Positions 1-5,356 of a DNA stretch of 6,982 nucleotides are shown piece after piece. How positions within the stretch are numbered: position 1 is the first letter of the stretch; the number at the start of each line of letters is the position of its first letter. The stretch is from the NCBI GenBank assembly GCA_019312705.1, contig JAFDCW010000224.1, forward strand, positions 1-6,982. The letters run 5' to 3'. A program made the position numbers and the translations under genes. The stretch comes from Deltaproteobacteria bacterium (GTDB lineage: Bacteria > Myxococcota > Polyangia > Polyangiales > B10-G4). The notes under the pieces were generated by a model. The model had not been told where the DNA came from. It saw only the letters and a list, made by a program, of their open reading frames with translations, and did not search any database.

Positions 1-309
1 AAAAAAAAAAAGGCCGGGGCCCTCGGCGACGGGGCCGTCCGACAGAGAGGCAAACTCCCAAGCATCGAGCCCCGGTGCTCGCAGCACTCGCCGCCCCGAA
101 GGCTCGGTCCCGAGCCCCGGATCCCCCGGCGTCACCGGGGTATCGTCGGCCGCCTCGACGGGGGCCTCCGTCGGCGCGGCCGTCGACGTGTCGGCGTCAT
201 CGCCACACGCGACCCCACCAGCGAGGGCCAGAAGCGCCAGAAGCGCCAGAGGCGCCAGAGGCGGCGGGAGACTGACGGAACGGAAGGCTGTGGGTTCAAG
301 AACAGGCAC
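1..309 (-). CDS. Predicted lipoprotein, N-terminal part (truncated by left edge)
   Basis: This is an open minus-strand frame of 103 codons with no stop before the window edge. From GTG 309 the product begins with a short polar segment, followed by a strongly hydrophobic Leu/Ala/Pro stretch (residues about 14-30). It then reads GGVACGDD, with Cys35 (codon 207-205) as the likely lipidated residue. The -3 position is Gly rather than Leu, so the lipobox is imperfect, but ACGDD after a hydrophobic core is typical of envelope lipoproteins in myxobacteria-like genomes. Residues after Cys35 are a Thr/Pro/Ala/Asp/Glu-rich linker without a recognisable domain, and the functional part lies outside the window. 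It follows the acetyltransferase gene by 59 bp on the same strand and is probably the fourth gene of the cluster. The start is uncertain: TTG 354 and GTG 366 are in frame upstream but would give an unusually long n-region, and no clear ribosome binding site supports any of the three. The final codons read through an A11 homopolymer, so the frame at the edge is not secure. Confidence 0.72.
   Translation of the reverse strand, partial: MPVLEPTAFRSVSLPPPLAPLALLALLALAGGVACGDDADTSTAAPTEAPVEAADDTPVTPGDPGLGTEPSGRRVLRAPGLDAWEFASLSDGPVAEGPGLFFF
227..262. repeat. Four tandem 9-bp units inside the signal-peptide core
   Basis: Four consecutive copies of GCCAGARGC occupy these bases (two with AAG, two with AGG). 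On the minus strand, in the frame of the lipoprotein, each unit encodes a Leu-Ala-(Leu/Pro) triplet, so the array builds the hydrophobic core of the signal peptide. The unit length is a multiple of three, so gain or loss of a unit would lengthen or shorten the core without a frameshift. Confidence 0.85.
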
Positions 310-354
310 GGCGAAACGCGACGAAAGCGTGAAACGGCCCCCGCGCCTCGTCAA

Positions 355-370
355 GAGGGTCGCCACCCTC
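355..370. other. Perfect 6-bp inverted repeat overlapping the acetyltransferase stop codon
   Basis: GAGGGT, a 4-base loop and ACCCTC form a perfect hairpin. On the minus strand it overlaps the TGA of the acetyltransferase gene (371-369). The minus-strand T-run lies before the stem rather than after it, and on the plus strand the stem is followed by A residues, so it does not have the form of an intrinsic terminator. It could instead influence translation of the next gene or mRNA stability. That role is inference. Confidence 0.5.
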
Positions 371-977
371 AAAAAGCGACGAGCTTTCGGTGCTGCTTCC
401 GGGCGCTATCGGCAAAGCGATAGGCCAGACACACCATGAGCCCGGTGCGCAGGTTGGCGTCGAAGCCAGTGATCACGAACCCTTGGCGAAGCTTGGCGAC
501 GAGCACCGGGTTGTTGTCCGCGTGGTGCCGACTGACGACCTCGACGAAGCCGACCTCACGCGCGGCCTCGAGGACCTTCGGCAGGAAGGCCCGGTATACG
601 CCCCGACGTTGCCACGACTCTTCGAGGGCGGTGACGGTCATGTGATAGGCGCCGCCCTCCCCCTGGCGGCCCCGGTAGACGCCGACGAGCCGCTCTCCGT
701 CCCAGAAGCCGTAGCGGTGATGCAGGCGCGCGGAGGTGATGAGCCCGTCGAGGGCCGCTGCCCGTTCGGCCTCCACCTCCCCAAAGAGTGCCGGGGGTTC
801 GACGAACGGGTGGTCCGATAGGATCCGGTCGACGAACGGCATTGCCAGGGCGTCCCAGGCCGCGTCGTCCATGGGAGCGAGGCGCAACATGGAGGGCAGT
901 TCGGTCGCCCGGAGGATCGCGTCGGAACGCGCTTCGATGTCGGCGAGGGTCGAGGGCACGGCCCGAGTGTAAGTCAC
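369..977 (-). CDS. GNAT-family N-acetyltransferase-like protein
   Basis: The 202-residue product resembles the GCN5-related N-acetyltransferase fold, which transfers an acyl group from acyl-CoA to an amine. A beta strand (residues about 110-117, YHMTVTAL) leads into QRRGVY (123-128), matching the acyl-CoA pyrophosphate-binding Q/R-x-x-G pattern of motif A. A long helix follows (FLPKVLEAAREVG). The motif-B-like end has NNP at 155-157 and a Gly-Phe pair (QGF, 165-167), like the N...A...L...GF signature of the family. The N-terminal 80 residues are helical and charged and show no motif I recognise. The substrate cannot be predicted. There is no signal peptide, so it should be cytoplasmic. The start is GTG 977, whose bases overlap the TGA of the upstream lipoprotein gene (GTGA), pointing to coupled translation. 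The C-terminus is basic (SARKQHRKLVAF). The family call is by motif only. Confidence 0.82.
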   Translation of the reverse strand: MTYTRAVPSTLADIEARSDAILRATELPSMLRLAPMDDAAWDALAMPFVDRILSDHPFVEPPALFGEVEAERAAALDGLITSARLHHRYGFWDGERLVGVYRGRQGEGGAYHMTVTALEESWQRRGVYRAFLPKVLEAAREVGFVEVVSRHHADNNPVLVAKLRQGFVITGFDANLRTGLMVCLAYRFADSARKQHRKLVAF

Positions 978-2065
978 TCGGCCGGTTCAGCGAACAGCGA
1001 CAAGGTCTCGGCGAGGGCCTTCAACTCGAGGGCGAGGTCCGGGTCCTCGGCGACGAGGAAGGCGTGGGCGAAGAGGCCCTCGCCGCCGGGCACTTCCATG
1101 ATCGCCTCCATGTGCTGCACCCGCGCCCCTTGGACCGCGGTCGTCCAGGCGCTCCACTGGACGCTCTGGCCCAGCATCGCACCGCCGACGCTGCGCATCT
1201 CGAGCACGTCCCGAACGTGGGTGCTCGGCTCGTGGCCTAGGTAGACGCCGAGCTGGGCGTGGGCGCCACCGAGGGGCGTGAGGCGATAGAAGTAGTGAAC
1301 CTCGAAGTCCCGCCCCCCCCGACGCAGCCCCGCGTACCCCGGAGGCAGGTCGATGGCGATGCCGGGGCGCAGCACCCGTCGGCCACCGTCGGTATCGATG
1401 AACTCTTCTCCGGGCGTCAGGGTGCCGACCATGCGCCGAGCGATGGCCGCGCACGGGCCCCGCCCGTGGCCATCGGCACGATCGTCTCGAGCAAAGAACG
1501 CAATGTGCTGCACCGTCCCGTCGGGGGACCCAACAATCGCGCGCAAGACGAGGACCATCTCCCCTTCGCCGAGCGCCGCTGGCCTCGTGAAGAACACCTC
1601 GAGGTTCGAGTTCGGCGCGCCGTGGAGGTCGTCCGCCTCCTCGCCGAGCCAGCGGCGAACGTTCGTCTCGAGGTCATCACCGGGACGCCGATAGAGTTCG
1701 GTCGCGACGACCAAGAGGCCGGCATGGTCTTCTTCATCTTCGTCCTCTCGGCCGGCGATGCGGAGCTGGGTCTCGCTGCGGTCCTCGGACGCCGCCCCGA
1801 GGCTTGTCCCCCGGAAAGGCGCGTACGCCATGCCCACCGGACCGCGCAGACGCAGATGGTCACCAAGAACCCTGAGGGGTGCCTCGGCGAGCACGTCGGC
1901 TTCGATCGTTCCGCACCGGCCGTCGCCAATCGCTTGGGTGGCATCGCGCTCCGGCGCCACGCCGGTGGGGACCGGTGCCGGGGCGGCCCCGCAGGCGCCC
2001 GCAGAAGACGCGAGGACTACGACCAGACAAACGCGCGCACGGAGGAACCGGCGTCGGCGGTTCAA
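974..2065 (-). CDS. Predicted lipoprotein, possible tandem duplication of one fold
   Basis: The 363-residue product has a classic export signal: a basic n-region (NRRRRFLRAR), a hydrophobic core (VCLVVVLASSAGA) and Cys25 followed by GAAPAP. The lipobox is AGAC, with Ala instead of Leu at -3. The mature protein seems to contain two related halves, about 60-217 and 228-358. Each begins with a short strand segment around a Gly/Pro turn (RLRGPVGMAYAP; AIDLPPGYAGL), has a middle strand-helix section (LLVVATELYRR; AQLGVYLGHEP) and ends with a beta hairpin and helix (VQHIAFFARDD...IARRMVGTL; LFAHAFLVAED...LKALAETL). This layout resembles small alpha/beta domains such as DcrB/Mog1/PsbP-like folds, but that is inference. 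An acidic patch (EDEDEED, about 107-113) lies in the first half, and Cys51 and Cys205 could form a disulfide. The start is TTG 2065, overlapping the upstream TGA as TTGA; it is chosen because it gives a complete signal peptide and no ATG or GTG lies close by in frame. Function unknown. Confidence 0.85.
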   Translation of the reverse strand: MNRRRRFLRARVCLVVVLASSAGACGAAPAPVPTGVAPERDATQAIGDGRCGTIEADVLAEAPLRVLGDHLRLRGPVGMAYAPFRGTSLGAASEDRSETQLRIAGREDEDEEDHAGLLVVATELYRRPGDDLETNVRRWLGEEADDLHGAPNSNLEVFFTRPAALGEGEMVLVLRAIVGSPDGTVQHIAFFARDDRADGHGRGPCAAIARRMVGTLTPGEEFIDTDGGRRVLRPGIAIDLPPGYAGLRRGGRDFEVHYFYRLTPLGGAHAQLGVYLGHEPSTHVRDVLEMRSVGGAMLGQSVQWSAWTTAVQGARVQHMEAIMEVPGGEGLFAHAFLVAEDPDLALELKALAETLSLFAEPAE

Positions 2066-5000
2066 CCGATTCGGCTCAAGGCGCGCAGCAGCCCGCCGAC
2101 GCGCTCGGCGGTACTCGGGTCGCCCTGGGCCGTCGCCACCCCGAGCAGGTCCTCTAGACCGGACCGGGCCTGGTCCGCGGCGGTCCGGAACGAGCGCAGG
2201 TCCCGTTCGGCGCTCGAAACCTGCCCCCGAAGGACGAGCAACTCCGCGTCACGGTCACCGAGAGTGTCGTGCAGGGTGCGCATCTCTTCGGTTCGCGACT
2301 CGCTGAGCCCCGCCTCGGCGTCGCGCCGTCCTCGCTTCGCGTGGGCGAGCTCTTCCGAGAGCTTCGCCGTGCGCTGTTGGAGATCGACCAGCTTCTGCCG
2401 GAGTTCGAGCTCGGAAGAGCTCGCCCGCTGACTCTCGAGGACCCGCATGCGCTCACCGCGCTCATCGAGCTGGGCCGTCGCCGAGCGGAGGAGGGTGTCC
2501 TTGCCACTGACTTCGCGCTCGAGCTCGCTCAGCCGAGCTCGGAGCCGCCCTTCCTCGGAGCCTTCCGCCGGCGAGTCCGTTTCGACCTCGTCAGCGGACG
2601 GCGCGTCGATACCGACCGAGGTGCGACTCGTCTGGGCGCCGTCCTCGGCGAGGCCACCGACCAGCGACGAGAGGTCGCGTCGCGCCTCCCGCAGCACCTC
2701 TTCGGCGGCGTCCATGCGCCCCCCGGCGGACGCCTCCCGGGTCACGGAATCCCTGAGAGCCTGCTCCAGCTCCCCGACCCGACCCTCGAGAACTTCGACC
2801 TGCCCCACCTCCTCGGAAGCCGTAACGATGGCCTCCCGGAGGCGCTCGTTCTCCAGGCGCGCGCGGTCCCCGGTCTCCTCGGTGGCCCGCCCGCGGTGCT
2901 CCTCGTCGGCGAGGTCGATCTGCAGGCGATTGACCAGAGCATCTCGCGCGGCGACCGTGGACGCGAGGTCGTTGGCGCGGTTGGCCTCGAGCTCGGAGAG
3001 CTCTTCGGCATCGGCAAAGCGGATGGTCAGCTCGGTTTCGGTCTCCTTGAGCGCTGCCACCCTCTCGCGGAGAGCGTCGAGCTCATCTCGGAGCGCGTCG
3101 TGCACGGAGGGAGCGTCAGCCTCGGCGCCTTCGTTGCCAGGAACTCGAGACGATTGGCCCATCTGGGCCACGGAATTCTCCAGGATCGCCAGGGCAGTCT
3201 CGCGGTCAGCGAGGCGGGCCAGCGCTCCGGCGAGCTCACCCCGGAGGGCGTCCCGCTTCGCGATCGCCGCAGCCGAGGGCTTGGCCGGGGCCTGGTTCTC
3301 TCGGTGCGCCGCGGCGAGTTCTTCGCTGACTTCGGCGACGCGCATCTCGTAGCCTCGGCGCGCCCCCTCGAAGCGATCTTCGAGGCAGCCCACGAGGGCC
3401 GTGAGCCGCATGTTCTCCGCCCGGGCGTGGTCTCTTTGTTCGACGAAGGAGGCCGCCTCCTCATGGGACGCGACGAGCTCGCCTCGAAGAGAATGGGACG
3501 CCTGGCCGGTCGCCTCGCCGGTCACCTCGCTGGTCGCCTCGAGGAGGTCCCGGGCGGCCATCAGCTGACCGCTGAGATCGGAGACCCGTACCGAGAGGCG
3601 TCGCTCGGAGAGCCGCAGCTCTTCGAACTCTTCCAGCACCTCTCGCCCGGGGCGCCCGGGGCTTCCGGGGCGTGCAGAGGGGGGCTCGGGAACGGCCTCT
3701 ACGGCTGGCTCGGCCGGCTCGGCGGGCTTCGGAGTCCGACTGCGAATCATCTCGAGTTCGAGCTGATCTTGGAGTGCTCCGAGTTCGCGCTCTAGAGAAA
3801 GGTTTTGATCCCGAGCGCCGTCGAGGTCGAACTCGAACAACGCCCGCCGCCCGTCGGCAAGTTCACGCAGTTCTTGAACCTCGGCGAGGCGCGAAGCAAG
3901 GCCTCGCACGCGGCCGACCAGCTCGGCCTCGCGCGTAGAATGTGCGGCGGCCTCTTCGCCCCGGGCGGAGAGGCGCCCCTCGAGTTCGTCGACGGTGAAG
4001 CGCGCCTCGGCCCGGGCCGCCTCTGCCTCGAGGGCGCGGGCAACGGCGCGGTTGCGCTCGTTGACGAGCCGGTCCCCGACGGCCTCGACGCCAGCGGCGG
4101 GCAAGGTCGCCATCGCGTCAGTCGGGAGGGCAGCCTCTGCCGGGGTGACGGACGCCCGGGGCGCGCGCCGCGCCTCGGCGAGTTCTTCGACCAAATCCCG
4201 GACCAGGGTCGCATGATGGGCGAGTTCGGTCTCTGCGTCGCGGAGCGCCCGGCCCCGTTCGGCGAGGTGCGCTTCGAGGCGCGCATAGTCTTCGGCCGGA
4301 CCGGCATCCGCCGCGGCCGGAGGCCTCTCGCGTCCGGTGGCTGCTTTGGGGGAGGCCTTCTCCGTTCGGCGCGCCTGAGCGGCCCGCTCCAATTCGACGA
4401 CTCGTGCCCGCTCGTCGCGCAGGCGCCCCTCCAAGCCGCGGATGGCTGCGGTCTGCTCGGCCTGCACGTCGTTGCGGCGGCTATCGGCCTCATCGCGGGC
4501 GGTCGCCCGACCGGCCTCGGCATCTTCAACGCGGTCTCGCAGCGCTTCGAGCTCCGCCGTGCGGGCACCGAGGTCGACTTCGAGGCTCTCGGCGTGCTCG
4601 CTCGACGCGAGCAACTCGGCCTCGACCTCCGCCAGGCGGGTCGCGACTTCCGGCTTGGGCTCCTTGCCATTGCGCCGGCGTCGGCGGCGAGGCGATTGGG
4701 GAACGCGGATGACGGCATAGGCGTCGAGGCGCGCTGGCGCCTTGGCACAGAGCGCGACGTAGCGCTCGAGGTCATCGCCTTCGACGAGGGAGCCGTCGAG
4801 GGTTGGCACCTCTTGTTCTTCGGGGGCCGCATCGAAGTCGACCAAGGCGTATCCACGGAAGGGCGTCTGGCCGAGCATGCGGACCGAGGGGAACGCCGCG
4901 CTGGTCATGGAGAAGAACGTTTCGTAGTCGACGCGCGCGCCGCTGCCGAGGCCTGCGACGAGGACTCCGTCGGGGCCCACCGCCCCGGCGAGCTCCGCGA

Positions 5001-5250
5001 GGGCATCGGGATTCGCTAGGCCGGCACGGTCGAGATCAGGAACGATGATCACGTCGACACTCGAAGGGTCGAAAGATGGCGGGCGTCGCTGGACGCGAAC
5101 CTGTCGGGCGACGCGGCCGACATGATCTGCGGCTTGATGCCCCCCCTCCCCAATCCAGAGGACGGATCGACCGTCGCAAACCTCTTCTATATATACGGCG
5201 AGCGCGAGGTCGGCGCTCTCCACCTTACCGTCTGGGGAGTGAGTGGGCAT
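2062..5250 (-). CDS. Large coiled-coil protein with N-terminal methyltransferase-like domain
   Basis: The 1062-residue product has two parts. Residues about 10-185 resemble a class I SAM-dependent methyltransferase fold: VLWIGEGG (30-37) is in the place of the SAM-binding glycine loop, VDVIIVPDL (65-73) in that of the motif II/IV strand, and GPDGVLVAGL (92-101) matches the usual PGG-VL strand. TW substitution of the usual acidic residue after VL (Trp32) makes catalysis doubtful. A basic stretch (RRRRRRNGK, 188-196) leads into heptad-rich helix, rich in Glu/Ala/Arg/Leu, to about residue 1015, with breaks at about 299-320, 363-390 and a Pro-rich linker at 506-536. A short C-terminal helical tail ends in LLRALSRIG. 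There is no signal peptide or membrane segment, so it is probably a cytoplasmic scaffold. The layout recalls myxobacterial motility and polarity coiled-coil proteins such as AglZ, but those carry a receiver domain, so no symbol is given. ATG 5250 is chosen; GTG 5223 is an in-frame alternative. It is first in the cluster, behind the promoter at 5296-5325. Confidence 0.9.
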   Translation of the reverse strand: MPTHSPDGKVESADLALAVYIEEVCDGRSVLWIGEGGHQAADHVGRVARQVRVQRRPPSFDPSSVDVIIVPDLDRAGLANPDALAELAGAVGPDGVLVAGLGSGARVDYETFFSMTSAAFPSVRMLGQTPFRGYALVDFDAAPEEQEVPTLDGSLVEGDDLERYVALCAKAPARLDAYAVIRVPQSPRRRRRRNGKEPKPEVATRLAEVEAELLASSEHAESLEVDLGARTAELEALRDRVEDAEAGRATARDEADSRRNDVQAEQTAAIRGLEGRLRDERARVVELERAAQARRTEKASPKAATGRERPPAAADAGPAEDYARLEAHLAERGRALRDAETELAHHATLVRDLVEELAEARRAPRASVTPAEAALPTDAMATLPAAGVEAVGDRLVNERNRAVARALEAEAARAEARFTVDELEGRLSARGEEAAAHSTREAELVGRVRGLASRLAEVQELRELADGRRALFEFDLDGARDQNLSLERELGALQDQLELEMIRSRTPKPAEPAEPAVEAVPEPPSARPGSPGRPGREVLEEFEELRLSERRLSVRVSDLSGQLMAARDLLEATSEVTGEATGQASHSLRGELVASHEEAASFVEQRDHARAENMRLTALVGCLEDRFEGARRGYEMRVAEVSEELAAAHRENQAPAKPSAAAIAKRDALRGELAGALARLADRETALAILENSVAQMGQSSRVPGNEGAEADAPSVHDALRDELDALRERVAALKETETELTIRFADAEELSELEANRANDLASTVAARDALVNRLQIDLADEEHRGRATEETGDRARLENERLREAIVTASEEVGQVEVLEGRVGELEQALRDSVTREASAGGRMDAAEEVLREARRDLSSLVGGLAEDGAQTSRTSVGIDAPSADEVETDSPAEGSEEGRLRARLSELEREVSGKDTLLRSATAQLDERGERMRVLESQRASSSELELRQKLVDLQQRTAKLSEELAHAKRGRRDAEAGLSESRTEEMRTLHDTLGDRDAELLVLRGQVSSAERDLRSFRTAADQARSGLEDLLGVATAQGDPSTAERVGGLLRALSRIG
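3508..3543. repeat. Three tandem 12-bp units within the coiled-coil gene
   Basis: Three imperfect 12-bp units of the form GGTCRCCTCGNN follow one another here. In the minus-strand frame they encode the Thr/Gly/Glu/Ala-rich segment at about residues 570-582 (EATSEVTGEATG), a likely interruption of the coiled coil. The unit is a multiple of three, so copy-number change would keep the frame. Confidence 0.7.
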
Positions 5251-5256
5251 CGGGCT

Positions 5257-5268
5257 GCGCTATCGCGC
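5257..5268. other. Small inverted repeat in the 5' leader of the coiled-coil gene
   Basis: GCGC, a 4-base spacer TATC and GCGC form a 4-bp inverted repeat, lying 7 to 18 bases before ATG 5250 on the minus strand. It covers the place where a Shine-Dalgarno sequence would normally be, and none is visible there; an AAGG lies further upstream (about 5269-5272). Short GC-only repeats are common by chance in DNA this GC-rich. Confidence 0.3.
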
Positions 5269-5295
5269 CTTCTAGTGATTGCTTCGCGGAGCGGG

Positions 5296-5325
5296 ACTAT
5301 ATCCACCCGCGCGATCGCGGGTCAA
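5296..5325 (-). promoter_or_regulatory. Sigma70-like promoter for the minus-strand cluster
   Basis: On the minus strand, TTGACC (5325-5320) is the -35 hexamer and TATAGT (5301-5296) the -10 hexamer, separated by 18 bp. Each matches the consensus at five of six bases. Initiation is expected near 5289, giving a leader of about 40 bases before ATG 5250. It is the only strong hexamer pair I see in the gap between the divergent genes, and no comparable break occurs between the first three genes, so it probably drives the whole cluster. Confidence 0.62.
5310..5319. promoter_or_regulatory. Perfect 10-bp palindrome in the promoter spacer (candidate operator)
   Basis: CGCGATCGCG is a perfect palindrome lying wholly between the -35 and -10 hexamers of the minus-strand promoter. 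A protein bound here would block RNA polymerase, and since the site also lies about 40 bp upstream of the divergent gene it could affect both. Against this, GCGATCGC-type sites are frequent in some GC-rich genomes. Confidence 0.35.
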
Positions 5326-5356
5326 TCCGGGCAATTCGAGCTACAGTCAGCCCAAC

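Noticed and set aside
355..370. Intrinsic terminator after the acetyltransferase gene
   Set aside because: The stem is perfect, but on the minus strand the T-run precedes it and no T-run follows, so it does not fit the terminator form.
1259..2431. 390-codon plus-strand open frame
   Set aside because: It spans the junction of two well-supported minus-strand genes and has no coherent domain, so it is a shadow.
2269..3795. 508-codon plus-strand open frame opposite the coiled-coil gene
   Set aside because: It lies wholly antisense to a protein with clear heptad repeats. High GC and Glu/Ala/Arg-rich coding keep the opposite frame open, and it shows no domain.
3805..5019. 404-codon plus-strand open frame
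   Set aside because: Antisense shadow of the same coiled-coil gene, with low-complexity Gly/Arg/Ala composition and no recognisable motif.
2062..5250. Assignment of the coiled-coil protein as AglZ, FrzS or an SMC-type ATPase
   Set aside because: No receiver domain and no Walker A or ABC signature motif were seen; the N-terminus is methyltransferase-like instead.
5279..5303. TTGCTT and TATATC as a plus-strand promoter
   Set aside because: The spacer is only 13 bp, too short for a normal sigma70 promoter. The promoter of the DUF4175-like gene remains unassigned.
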